A stretch of 41,810 bases of DNA from DATMNR01 sp963702765 (GTDB lineage Bacteria; Chloroflexota; Ktedonobacteria; Ktedonobacterales; Ktedonobacteraceae): assembly GCA_963702765.1 (NCBI GenBank), contig CAVPEB010000064.1, positions 1 to 41,810 on the forward strand, written 5' to 3'. Numbering within the stretch: the first letter of the stretch is position 1; every line of letters starts with the position of its first letter. Positions 33,662-41,810 of the stretch are shown here, in pieces. Position numbers and translations under genes: made by a program. The notes under the pieces were generated by a model. It saw only the letters and a list, made by a program, of their open reading frames with translations. It did no database searches and had not been told where the DNA came from.

Positions 33662-34657
33662 TTGGTGGATTTCAAATCATTACCGAAAGTAGAACTCCAT
33701 TTGCACTTTGACTGCTCATTAAGTTACGCAGTCATTTCTCGCTTAAATCCCTCGATTACGCTGGAAGATTACCGCAATGATTTCATCGCACCGGCCAAAT
33801 GTGCAAACCTGGCCGAAGTACTCTCCAGGTCCGACAATAGCATTGCGCTCATGCAAACAGAAGAGCAACTACGATTAGCGATCTATGATGTCTTTGAACA
33901 ATTGCAACAAGAACATGTCTATTATGCTGAATTGCGTTTTGCGCCACTCCTGCACACCACAAAAGGTCTTTCTGCCGAAGAAGTTGTTGCAGCTGTCGAT
34001 GCAGCAGCAGCCAGCGCAAGCCAGGCTACAGGCGTAGAAGCTCGCATCATTCTTTGCACACTGCGGCATTTTACTCCAGAGCAGAGCTTGCAGACAGCAA
34101 AGCTTATCGAACGCTTCAAAGGAACACGCGTAGTGGCGCTTGATATTGCAGGCGACGAAGCAGGTTATCCGCTTGAGCCTCACGTGCCTGCTTTCCAGTT
34201 TGCCGCTCAACATGGCATACCATATACAGCACACGCGGGAGAATCGGCAGGAGCGGAGAGCGTATGGGAAACATTACGCCTGTTAGGGACTTCTCGCCTT
34301 GGGCACGGCGTACATAGTATCGAGGATCGCGCCCTGGTCGAACATCTGAGAAAAGAACATATCCATCTTGAAATGTGCCCTACCTCGAATTACCAAACGA
34401 ACGCCGTTGATACCTATGCCAATCATCCAATAGCAAACCTTTATGATGCAGGGGTCTCGTTAAGTGTGAACTCTGATGACCGCACACTATGCAACATCAA
34501 TCTGACACGAGAATATGAAAAATTACACGCTAATTTTGGATGGGATGAGACACACTTTCTGCAATGCAACTTGAACGCCATACGTGCCGCCTTTCTTCCA
34601 GAGGCTGTAAAACAGCAATTGGAGAACAAGTTACAAGAAGGATATCGCAATATATAA
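33662..34657 (+). CDS. add: adenosine deaminase family protein
   Basis: The 331-residue enzyme hydrolyses adenosine (or a related aminopurine) to inosine plus ammonia using zinc. Metal and catalytic residues are visible: PKVELHLHFD near residue 8, TAHAGES (the catalytic Glu), SRLGHGVHSI, and SVNSDDRTLCN with the metal Asp. The HFD in the first motif replaces the more common HLD. The start is the TTG at 33662, with AAAGGA 8 nt upstream, or the adjoining GTG. The substrate may be adenosine or a modified adenine. It follows the terminator of the duplicated region. Confidence 0.85.
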   Translation: MVDFKSLPKVELHLHFDCSLSYAVISRLNPSITLEDYRNDFIAPAKCANLAEVLSRSDNSIALMQTEEQLRLAIYDVFEQLQQEHVYYAELRFAPLLHTTKGLSAEEVVAAVDAAAASASQATGVEARIILCTLRHFTPEQSLQTAKLIERFKGTRVVALDIAGDEAGYPLEPHVPAFQFAAQHGIPYTAHAGESAGAESVWETLRLLGTSRLGHGVHSIEDRALVEHLRKEHIHLEMCPTSNYQTNAVDTYANHPIANLYDAGVSLSVNSDDRTLCNINLTREYEKLHANFGWDETHFLQCNLNAIRAAFLPEAVKQQLENKLQEGYRNI

Positions 34658-34696
34658 AATAAGCGTGTCAGAACGACCAATCTTAGGAGTAACGGA

Positions 34697-35449
34697 ATGC
34701 CAATGGACCACGAAAAGCAAAAAGAACATATTGCTGATTTGTATCATCGGGTTGCTCCTACCTATGGTCATGTTGGACCGAACTTCTTCGCATTTGCAGG
34801 CCAACACATGGTCGAACACATAGGGATAAGGGATGGCTCAAAGGTATTGGATGTCGCGGCTGGAAGAGGGGCCAACCTTTTTCCAGCGGCAGAAAAAGCT
34901 GGTTCTCACGGACAGGTGATAGGAATTGATCTTGCAGAAGGAATGGTTCGGGAAACGACTCTTGAAATCCAGCATCGAGCATTACATCATGTAAAAATGC
35001 TCCAAATGGATGCTGAACATCTGGCCTTTCCCGACAATTCCTTTGATTTTATATTGTGCGGGTTTGCGATTTTCCTCTTTCCTCATTTAGAGCAAGCTCT
35101 AGCCGAATTTTTCCGCGTGCTACGAGCTGATGGAAAACTGGGCATCACAGTCGCTCAGGATCTCGACGTGCTATCAAAATGGTATGGAGAACGCATCACC
35201 GAGTATCAAAGACGCTATGATTTCCCATTAAGCGCAGGTGGAGGGAAAGGAAGCAACTACGAAGAACTTCCTCAGTATCTTGCCAGTGCTGGATTTGGCA
35301 ATGTACACATAGTGCAGGAGCAGGCTGATTTTGATTACGCGGATGAACAAGAATGGTGGGACTCCCGATGGACGCATGGTACGCGTTATGCATTGGAACA
35401 CATGACTCCTGAGGTTTTGAGCATTATTCAAAGCCGATGTATTCGATAA
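34697..35449 (+). CDS. class I SAM-dependent methyltransferase
   Basis: The 250-residue protein has SAM motif I as VLDVAAGRGANLFPA and motif II as VIGIDLAEGM. FDFILCGFAIFLFPHLEQAL and VLRADGKLGITV follow, as in the UbiE/Methyltransf_11 group. The N-terminal HIADLYHRVAPTYGHVGPNF is typical of quinone and small-molecule methyltransferases. The substrate is unknown. TAGGAG precedes the ATG, and the gap to the deaminase gene is 39 bp, so the two may share a transcript. Confidence 0.8.
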   Translation: MPMDHEKQKEHIADLYHRVAPTYGHVGPNFFAFAGQHMVEHIGIRDGSKVLDVAAGRGANLFPAAEKAGSHGQVIGIDLAEGMVRETTLEIQHRALHHVKMLQMDAEHLAFPDNSFDFILCGFAIFLFPHLEQALAEFFRVLRADGKLGITVAQDLDVLSKWYGERITEYQRRYDFPLSAGGGKGSNYEELPQYLASAGFGNVHIVQEQADFDYADEQEWWDSRWTHGTRYALEHMTPEVLSIIQSRCIR

Positions 35450-35530
35450 ACTCAATCAAGAAGCTCGATCAAACAACCTGCGTGAAAGCTTACTTGTTCA
35501 ATACATTCTTGCTGATAAATAGAGCCACAA

Positions 35531-35595
35531 GGACAGCGCAAGCGCCAATACATCTCACGTACGCACGTGTGAGGCATCCGGACAGCGCAAGCGCC
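35531..35595. repeat. two 16-bp direct repeats around a hairpin
   Basis: GGACAGCGCAAGCGCC occurs at 35531-35546 and again at 35580-35595. Between them is an imperfect hairpin CTCACGT...ACGTGTGAG (35554-35573). It lies in the gap between convergent genes. It looks like part of an intergenic repeat family, but only two copies are in view. Confidence 0.5.
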
Positions 35596-35691
35596 CCTAC
35601 CACCCAGCATCCACACCCCTGTCCCTACAGCAGAGGTATGTAGCGACTAAGAGTTGGTAGGACCTAAAAAGAATCCATCATATCTCTGAAA

Positions 35692-36633
35692 TCAGGCCTG
35701 CGCCATTGTCTTCTTCACCACATCTGCCAGCGCTTTGATGAACAGGGGTGAGGTATTGAGTGACTCAGTGCGAGCAAACTGGATGCCATGTTCTTCAGCC
35801 TGCTGGCGAGCGCCTATTTCGATATCGTAGAGTATTTCCAGATGATCAGCCAGGAACTGCACTGGCGCAATCAAAACATGTTTATGTCCTGCAGCTTGTA
35901 GTTCTGGCATAATATCGGCGAAGTCCGGTTTAAGCCACTCTTCGGGTGTGTGCCCGGCGCTTTGATAACAGAACATCCAGCGTTCATTTGAGAGACCAAC
36001 CAGTTCCGCAACTCCCGCGGCAGTTTCTTTGAGAGAGTTGATATAGTCAGGCTCCTTCTCTATAACACGTTTGGGCATACTATGCGCGGTTAAAAGCACC
36101 GGAACCTTTGAACGCACCTCTGCTGGAAATTTATCAAGCGCCTGTTGCACACGTTGAGCTAATGCTAACAAAAAGTATGGCTGGAGATGCCAATCCCCGG
36201 CAATCTTCAATGTGAGATCGTTACGGTGCAGTTTCTGTACTGCATCTTCCAATGCATTCGTATATCCACTCATGATGATCGGCGAATACTGTGGAGACAT
36301 AATGACGCCGATCAGTTGTTGGGCATCGGTAGCAATTTCAGGCACGAGATCGGCGATGAATGGAGACGCAAAACGCATGCCAGCAACCACGTGAAAGAGG
36401 GGACCATCAGGATGCTGATTCCTCAATTCATCCTGAAGTGCGGCTGCCTGTTCGCGCGTAATGCGCACCAACGGTGAACCACCAATGAGCGTGTAGCGTC
36501 GTCGAAATTCTGCGATCAACTCATCGTCGGGTTGACGCCCCCCACGAATGTTTTTCAGATACGTAGGAATATCTTCGAGAGTTGCTGGCGAGCCATAGGT
36601 CATCAACATGACCCCAATATGTGCATTAGTCAT
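35692..36633 (-). CDS. hemH: ferrochelatase (coproporphyrin or protoporphyrin type)
   Basis: The 313-residue enzyme inserts iron into a porphyrin in heme synthesis. Its start MTNAHIGVMLMTYGSP, RYTLIGGSPL, and the metal-ligand motif LLTAHSMPKRV with the later HTPEEWLKPD block identify it. The single-domain length without a C-terminal extension or 2Fe-2S cysteines fits the Gram-positive type that uses coproporphyrin III. That choice is inference. AAGGAA precedes the ATG. It begins 16 bp after hemE, so the two form an operon. No hemY/hemG-type oxidase follows in the window. Confidence 0.9.
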   Translation of the reverse strand: MTNAHIGVMLMTYGSPATLEDIPTYLKNIRGGRQPDDELIAEFRRRYTLIGGSPLVRITREQAAALQDELRNQHPDGPLFHVVAGMRFASPFIADLVPEIATDAQQLIGVIMSPQYSPIIMSGYTNALEDAVQKLHRNDLTLKIAGDWHLQPYFLLALAQRVQQALDKFPAEVRSKVPVLLTAHSMPKRVIEKEPDYINSLKETAAGVAELVGLSNERWMFCYQSAGHTPEEWLKPDFADIMPELQAAGHKHVLIAPVQFLADHLEILYDIEIGARQQAEEHGIQFARTESLNTSPLFIKALADVVKKTMAQA

Positions 36634-36649
36634 TTACGTTTCCTTGATA

Positions 36650-37708
36650 CTAGCGTTTTGTTGACTCGTGAACAGCATCGACTAACCTTCGAAGCATGTC
36701 AGGTGAGGTATCAGCGAGGACGCCATGTCCCAGGTTGAAGATATGTCCCGGGCGATTAGCAGCACGTTGCAGCACATCTTGCATGCCTTTTTCGATTACA
36801 TCCCAGGAAGTCAGTAGTAGTGTTGGATCAAGATTTCCCTGTATGCCTCGATCATAGCCAATACGTTTCCAGGCGGCATCCAGATCCATACGCCAATCGA
36901 TGCTGATGATATCGCCCCCAGCTTCTGTCATTGACTCCAGTAAACTGGCAGTACCTGTGCCAAAATGAATTGAAGGCGTTGCGGTTTGCTTGATCGTTTC
37001 GAAAATGCGTTGAGAGTAGGGTTGCACAAATTGCCTGTAGACACTGGGACTCAACGAACCAACCCAACTATCGAAAAGCTGCACAGCGTCGACCCCTGCC
37101 GAGATCTGCGCCAGTAAGTAGCGAGACACAACCTCTGTCAATTTGTTCATCAAAGCATGCCAGACTTCGGGTTGTCCATACATCAATGATTTAGCAAGGG
37201 CGTAGTCGCGCGAAGGGCGACCTTCAATTAAGTAACAGGCCAGTGTGAAAGGAGCGCCCGAAAAACCAATAACAGCCTGCTTTCCCTCCAACTCACGCCG
37301 AACAAGTCGAATTGCTTGCATGACGAAAGGGGTAGATTCCTCCGGGTCAATGAGACGCAATGCATTCACATCTTGCATGCTGCGGATAGGATTATGAATG
37401 ATTGGGCCAAGATCTGGTTGAATTTCTAGCGAGACACCCATGCCTTCCAAAGGAAGCATGATATCGGCATACAGTACCGCTGCATCGACACCAAACTCAT
37501 TGACCGGCATCAGGGTGACCTGGGCGCACAGTTCCGGTGTTTTTGCCATTGTGAGAATATCGTAGCGCTTGCGTAATTCACGGTACTCAGCGAGACAGCG
37601 TCCAGCCTGGCGCATGAACCAGACGGGAGTAGCATCCGGCTGCCGGAGGTGGCAGGCATCGAGAAAGCGGACAGATCCAGTTTGCGGCATTACAGTATCA
37701 ATTTGCAT
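36650..37708 (-). CDS. hemE: uroporphyrinogen decarboxylase
   Basis: This 352-residue enzyme removes four carboxyl groups from uroporphyrinogen III to give coproporphyrinogen III. The signatures PVWFMRQAGR near residue 29 and GFSGAPFTLACYLIEG near residue 145 are intact, and the active-site Asp in LYADIMLPLEGMG is present. The start at 37708 is chosen because AGGA lies 6 nt ahead; the ATG at 37714 abuts the site and is less likely. hemH follows 16 bp later. Confidence 0.93.
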   Translation of the reverse strand: MQIDTVMPQTGSVRFLDACHLRQPDATPVWFMRQAGRCLAEYRELRKRYDILTMAKTPELCAQVTLMPVNEFGVDAAVLYADIMLPLEGMGVSLEIQPDLGPIIHNPIRSMQDVNALRLIDPEESTPFVMQAIRLVRRELEGKQAVIGFSGAPFTLACYLIEGRPSRDYALAKSLMYGQPEVWHALMNKLTEVVSRYLLAQISAGVDAVQLFDSWVGSLSPSVYRQFVQPYSQRIFETIKQTATPSIHFGTGTASLLESMTEAGGDIISIDWRMDLDAAWKRIGYDRGIQGNLDPTLLLTSWDVIEKGMQDVLQRAANRPGHIFNLGHGVLADTSPDMLRRLVDAVHESTKR

Positions 37709-37885
37709 ATTCATTCCTCATTTTGTAAAATATTGCTTTTGTTGCCGATTGCATTGGAGGAGTGGGGTTCATCAAGATAGGGACATCAAAGCAATCGACT
37801 CCTGGAATATGATAGCGAAGATTTTGCGAAATGGCAAGAAGAAATCTATAAAAATCTCACAAAATATAACGGCACTTTGAAGATT

Positions 37886-39754
37886 TTACGAAGATACAGA
37901 ATATACCTTCAGGTTGGAGAAGCTGGCCTCGCCGGAATTCACCGTGGATAACGTTTCGACGCTAAAACCAATCTGCCCATTGGTATAAGTGCTATCCTGA
38001 TAATTTCCAACATAGGTACCATTGATAAACAGATCAAAATTACTGCCGTTCGCAATTACAAGCAACGTATTTTTTCGTTTACCGGGAAGAATAGCATTAC
38101 TCTTTGTCGCAGGGATGAGATCTGTAAAGCTGCCTCCTCCCGCCGCATCGGGATCATGCCGGCGAAAGAAAAAATTGCCTTGATTATCGATGCCAAACTC
38201 GTAAAATTGCTGATCGGTGGCACGCAAGATAATGCCTGCATCACTCCCTTTAAGTAGTGATACATCCACTTGCAAGGCCGCGTTGTCATACGATAAGATG
38301 CTCGATTCACACATTTGAAAGGCATTATTCTGCTTGACTATGACATGGTACGTATTATCGATAAAGGCACAGTTCGTATAATCCACATACCAGTCACTAA
38401 TAAAGTCCGTACTCAGATCATCTGCATAGACGGGAGATGTATTCGTGATTGTCCTGGCATTTGCAATAGCTGCTTGCTGAGGTGAAAGAGGGACAATAGT
38501 TGCGTGCGATATAGGAGTGCTTTTCGCCTGATTATTGTTCGCCTTGACGGAATGATGTGTTTTGACAGTATGTGTCGCCAAAACTTTATCTCTCTCGACC
38601 TGCCTGTTATTGCTATATTCAAAAACAGCGAAAAGGATGACCGACATAATGATGAGCATGAAACTAATACCCATGAAACCCGTAACCTTAAACAAATTTC
38701 GACCATAGCGATCATCGTCAAGTTTCCTGGGCCGTACGGGTCCGCTTGGAGGAGAGTGGCGTGATAGATTACTGGAGCGCTCAATTATGGTTTTATCTTT
38801 CGAGGCTGGAGCTACAACATTGTTACGAACCTGGTGTACAGGCAAAACAAGTTTATCTTCGCGAGCGACTTCATTTGGAGCCGAAGTAACAGCAGCTTCA
38901 ACAAAGCTTCTTGTAGCATTGGATGAGACAACATTCAGCATTGGAGCGTTTACGGCTTGTTGATAGGCTTGCGCCAGCTCATGTGGTGTCTGAAAGCGAC
39001 GACGAGGGTCTTTATCCAATGCGCGTAAAATAACACGGTCGACATCTGGAGTGATTAAAGGATTGAGACGCGAAGGTGGAACTGGAATTTCGTGCAGTTG
39101 CCTCATATAGACTGCCAGAGCTGTGTCACCAGTGAAAGGCAATTGCCCGGTGACCATCTGATAGAGCAATATGGCCAACGCGTACAAGTCAGTACTGATA
39201 GAAGCATGGCCTTCTGCAAGTTCTGGTGCCATATATTCAGGCGTGCCCATCAACACGCCTGTATGTGTCACGTTATCTCTGCCATCCATCGTCTTAGCCA
39301 GCCCAAAATCCGCCAGATACGCATAGTGATCATCGCTCAAGAGGATATTCGAAGGTTTGATGTCACGATGCAGAATGCCATGATCATGAGCGCATTGTAA
39401 TGCACTGGCGATCTGCGCAAGCATTTCTCCAGCATGTTCGAGGGTTAAAGGGCCTTCATCCAATAAATCGCTCAAAGAGCCATGTTCGATATATGGCATA
39501 ACGAGGTAGTGCCAGGAATTCTGCTGGCCATAATCAAAAGCGGGAAGAATGTGGTTATCATGTAAATTGCCAACGGCTTCTGCTTCACGCTGGAAGCGCT
39601 CGATATATTCTTTGTTGCTACTGCTCATGACTTTGATGGCTATGTCACGATGCATGAGTTCGTCGTAGGCAAGGTAGACTTCCGACATTCCGCCTTCGCC
39701 CAGGCGTTGGTGTAGACGATAACGGCCTAATGTGGTCCCTTCTAATCCGGGCAT
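37886..39754 (-). CDS. membrane Ser/Thr protein kinase with extracellular beta-sandwich domain
   Basis: The 622-residue protein has an intact Hanks-type kinase domain (residues 11-270): LGEGGMSEVYLA, IAIKVM, HRDIKPSNILL, ADFGLAK, GTPEYMAPEL. A linker of about 90 residues follows, then a membrane helix (FMGISFMLIIMSVILFAVF) near residue 360. The outer part (about 440-620) is beta-rich with GIILRATDQQFYEFGID and GQIGFSVETL, like 3-keto-disaccharide hydrolase or LamG-type sandwiches. It probably senses a glycan or polymer outside and phosphorylates partners inside. AAGGA is 9 nt before the ATG. Confidence 0.85.
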   Translation of the reverse strand: MPGLEGTTLGRYRLHQRLGEGGMSEVYLAYDELMHRDIAIKVMSSSNKEYIERFQREAEAVGNLHDNHILPAFDYGQQNSWHYLVMPYIEHGSLSDLLDEGPLTLEHAGEMLAQIASALQCAHDHGILHRDIKPSNILLSDDHYAYLADFGLAKTMDGRDNVTHTGVLMGTPEYMAPELAEGHASISTDLYALAILLYQMVTGQLPFTGDTALAVYMRQLHEIPVPPSRLNPLITPDVDRVILRALDKDPRRRFQTPHELAQAYQQAVNAPMLNVVSSNATRSFVEAAVTSAPNEVAREDKLVLPVHQVRNNVVAPASKDKTIIERSSNLSRHSPPSGPVRPRKLDDDRYGRNLFKVTGFMGISFMLIIMSVILFAVFEYSNNRQVERDKVLATHTVKTHHSVKANNNQAKSTPISHATIVPLSPQQAAIANARTITNTSPVYADDLSTDFISDWYVDYTNCAFIDNTYHVIVKQNNAFQMCESSILSYDNAALQVDVSLLKGSDAGIILRATDQQFYEFGIDNQGNFFFRRHDPDAAGGGSFTDLIPATKSNAILPGKRKNTLLVIANGSNFDLFINGTYVGNYQDSTYTNGQIGFSVETLSTVNSGEASFSNLKVYSVSS

Positions 39755-39889
39755 AAACTACAATCCTTGGTACGTATGGCAATCTACTCATTTCATGTGA
39801 TGTTACGTCAACAACCTTAGCAGTATATTCACTATAACCATTATATGTCAATTTTAGACAAACGACACACATTACAATTCGTGTCGCAT

Positions 39890-40015
39890 GCTTTCCAATT
39901 CTCCTTTTTGCCGCCTGCGGCGACTGGGAGAAGAGCAGGGTGCGAGGACACTTCGCGCTCCGGCACAGGGCTAGCCGCCCCTTTGCAATCCCTTTTGTGG
40001 CGAGCATTGGAAAGC
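39890..40015. repeat. MITE-like GC-rich island with 10-bp terminal inverted repeats
   Basis: GCTTTCCAAT at 39890-39899 is exactly complementary to ATTGGAAAGC at 40006-40015. The 106-bp interior is GC-rich, opens with a GCCGCCTGCGGCG hairpin at 39910 and has no gene. The island lies in the 361-bp gap between two kinase genes. Size and opening hairpin resemble the island at 23034. Confidence 0.5.
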
Positions 40016-40115
40016 CCTGTGACACGTAAAGGATGTGCTTTTTCAGCTCACGCTTGATCCTGAACAATGCGAAGTATCTGGTTAGACGAAGCAACATGCT
40101 TTGAAAAATTGCCTG

Positions 40116-41372
40116 TTACGTATCAATTTCGCTGTCGCTATTGTTTCCATGTTTATGATGTGGATGTTTATGCTTGTGTTGAAGTACAGAAGGCGTTACA
40201 TGTGGTGGAAATTTCTTCCCACTCACGGGGTAGACAAGCGGAGTTGGAGATGGTGAAGCTACATGGGGAGAAGGCTTGTGGAGAGCTGAAGCAAACGACG
40301 CGCTAAATGCCGGGGATACATCAGTTCTATCTCTACCCACGAAGAAACCCAATGAAAGAGAAATAAAGAACATTGCCACCAACGCAAGGCTCAAAATAGT
40401 CCTCTGAAGAGTATGGGGATGACTTCGGCTACGCTCTTTCGGAACCGATGGCGGAACCTCCGTCGGCAAAGTCTTACGGTCTGCCTTTTTTAGGGATGTG
40501 AGTGCAACTCTGGTTTCAAAAACAGGAAGCCCGAGAGGAATCTTCGTTTGCTGAGATGATTGAAGAGCATCCGTGTATGCCTCGGCCAGTGCTTTTGCAT
40601 TTGGATAACGCTTATTTGGGTTTTTATGTATCGCGCGCAAAATAACTTTTTCGATGGGTAGAGTAATAGCGGGATTAAGCTGAGATGGGGGTATGGGCCG
40701 TTCATGCACATGTTTCCATAAAATTTCTAGAGGAGTAGTACCCCTAAATGGAGGCTGTCCAGTAAGCATATGGTAGAGCAAAATACCAAGCGAGTAAATA
40801 TCACTACTCACACTTTCTGGCTTATCGATCAGTTCAGGAGCCATATAATCTGGTGTGCCTATTAAGAATCCCGTTTGCGTGATTTCACTCGCAGCAGAAA
40901 TTGCTTTAGCCAGGCCAAAATCAGCAAGATAGACATAGAGGTCATCTTCACTGCTTAGTAAAATATTAGAAGGTTTGATATCACGATGGAGCATGCCATG
41001 ATCGTGCGCAACCTGTAATGCACTTGAGACCTGATCGAGAATTTTACCAGCTTCCTCTTCAGTGAAAACTTCCTTTGAGATACGCTGGCGTAACGTGCCC
41101 TGTTTAAAATACGGCATGACCAGGTAGTGATACAATCCGTATTCACCATGATCCAGAATTGGCAAAATGTGGTCATGCGTGAGAGAACTCAAGGCTTGAA
41201 TTTCACTATGTAGACGCAGCCTTGATTCAGTCTGATCATGGCAAACCAGCTTAATGGCTACATCACACTGTAGATGCTGGTCGTAAGCATGGTAGACATC
41301 TGACATGTAGCCATGATGTAAATGGGATAGAATGAGATAGCGACCCGCAATGAGGTCTTGAAGTTCCAACAT
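40116..41372 (-). CDS. membrane Ser/Thr protein kinase with degenerate glycine loop and His-rich tail
   Basis: The 418-residue protein keeps the catalytic machinery of Hanks kinases: CDVAIKLV with the ATP Lys, HRDIKPSNILL, ADFGLAK and GTPDYMAPEL. The glycine-rich loop, however, reads LSHLHHGYMSDVYHA in place of the usual three-glycine loop, so nucleotide binding may be altered. One membrane helix (TILSLALVAMFFISLSLGFF) is near residue 335. The outer tail is short, Pro/Ser-rich, and ends in HKHKHPHHKHG, a likely metal-binding stretch. The kinase domain is a paralogue of the one at 39754. GGA lies ahead of the ATG. Confidence 0.85.
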   Translation of the reverse strand: MLELQDLIAGRYLILSHLHHGYMSDVYHAYDQHLQCDVAIKLVCHDQTESRLRLHSEIQALSSLTHDHILPILDHGEYGLYHYLVMPYFKQGTLRQRISKEVFTEEEAGKILDQVSSALQVAHDHGMLHRDIKPSNILLSSEDDLYVYLADFGLAKAISAASEITQTGFLIGTPDYMAPELIDKPESVSSDIYSLGILLYHMLTGQPPFRGTTPLEILWKHVHERPIPPSQLNPAITLPIEKVILRAIHKNPNKRYPNAKALAEAYTDALQSSQQTKIPLGLPVFETRVALTSLKKADRKTLPTEVPPSVPKERSRSHPHTLQRTILSLALVAMFFISLSLGFFVGRDRTDVSPAFSASFASALHKPSPHVASPSPTPLVYPVSGKKFPPHVTPSVLQHKHKHPHHKHGNNSDSEIDT

Positions 41373-41575
41373 CGGATTTTTCCATAGCTCTTCGGATTGA
41401 TTGAAATACCTATAAGTCTATACATAAGACTATACGTTTGAAAAATTCTATTCGTGACAGACCCCATTTCCGAATGATGCTCTTAACCGTGATTTTCCCT
41501 CTTGCGATTTTCGGCGTATGATACAATTTCCTGGGTTGGTTTATTGATGTCATGTGTTGAGAAAAAGGATCTTCT

Positions 41576-41810
41576 ATGCCGGATCGTCTCGTCTATTCCA
41601 CAGACAGTGGTCGAATAAATACATGCCCCACATGCGGGTTGCCATATACAAAATGCCGTTGCGATCAATCGACCCAACCGACTCGGAAAAGCGATGGGAT
41701 TGTACGTGTGAGACGCGAGCGGAAAGGACATGGAGGAAAAACCGTCACCGTTATAGATGGGGTGATGGGAAGCGAGGCAGAGCTGACTACGCTGGCACAA
41801 CAACTCAAGA
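41576..41810 (+). CDS. SUI1/eIF1-like translation factor (YciH family), cut by window edge
   Basis: The frame from the ATG at 41576 (AAAAAGGA 6 nt upstream) runs to the window end without a stop, so only 78 residues are seen. The start RLVYSTDSG and the core GIVRVRRERKGHGGKTVTVI with GSEAELTTLAQQL match the bacterial SUI1 family (YciH), which acts on start-codon selection and ribosome recycling. Between them is CPTCGLPYTKCRC, a four-Cys knuckle not found in E. coli YciH. The gene is divergent from the kinase at 41372. Confidence 0.85.
   Translation, partial: MPDRLVYSTDSGRINTCPTCGLPYTKCRCDQSTQPTRKSDGIVRVRRERKGHGGKTVTVIDGVMGSEAELTTLAQQLK

Noticed and set aside
35531..35595. Possible CRISPR array from the repeated 16-mer
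   Set aside because: There are only two units, the repeat is short, and no cas genes are nearby.

Overview
The window looks like chromosomal DNA from a filamentous Chloroflexota bacterium of the class Ktedonobacteria. This is inference from gene content, with no 16S or other marker present. The supporting content is two Hanks-type Ser/Thr kinases, a broken XRE-NB-ARC-TPR regulator, an F420-type luciferase-like oxidoreductase, a Tat-exported multicopper oxidase, SelA, a sigma-70-family factor beside zinc-finger (anti-sigma-like) reading frames, and moderate GC with GC-rich palindromic islands between genes. No tRNA, rRNA, CRISPR array or intact transposase was seen.

Layout. Positions 1-2137 (minus strand) hold a likely operon of a small unknown protein, an AcuA-like acetyltransferase and an O-methyltransferase. 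Positions 2762-9691 are a set of small-molecule enzymes: a frameshifted alpha/beta hydrolase, a SAM methyltransferase divergent from a TetR regulator, an LLM oxidoreductase, a VOC protein, a multicopper oxidase and a SnoaL-like protein. Positions 9821-10519 encode a membrane-anchored FG-GAP/VCBS protein. Directly upstream of it lies a roughly 310-bp, GC-rich, highly structured element (10606-10914) with its own strong promoter. I interpret it as a standalone omega-RNA (HEARO/IscB-type guide RNA) or a relic of an IS200/IS605-like element; it is the most interesting object here.

Positions 11157-17182 are a plus-strand block: a DUF4097-like membrane protein, a single-domain response regulator, CCA tRNA nucleotidyltransferase translationally coupled to a Nif3-like protein, disordered/membrane small proteins, a DUF512 radical-SAM/PDZ protein and a small zinc-ribbon protein. 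Positions 17276-21232 (minus) carry two paralogous P-loop kinase-like proteins and an XRE-NB-ARC-TPR STAND regulator broken by one-base indels. Positions 21586-22764 carry double zinc-finger (anti-sigma-like) reading frames convergent with a sigma factor, with a 23-bp perfect hairpin between them. A double-repeat TMEM175-type channel and a Vgb-like beta-propeller protein follow.

Positions 26440-33621 are a perfectly abutting tandem duplication with a 3591-bp unit. Each unit contains a promoter, a 74-aa unknown protein, a PemK/MazF-like toxin-family protein, SelA and a lipoprotein. The second copy has frameshifts in the lipoprotein gene and at the end of selA. After it come adenosine deaminase, a methyltransferase, a hemE-hemH heme operon on the minus strand, two membrane Ser/Thr kinases, and at the right edge a truncated SUI1/eIF1-like translation factor.

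How they work together. CCA-transferase/Nif3, hemE/hemH, adenosine deaminase and the SUI1 factor are housekeeping. The rest are accessory signalling, stress and metabolic genes. About ten apparent single-base indels fall in a few accessory genes, while nearly 30 kb of other genes are intact. That argues for real decay in those genes, although short-homopolymer sequencing error is not excluded.
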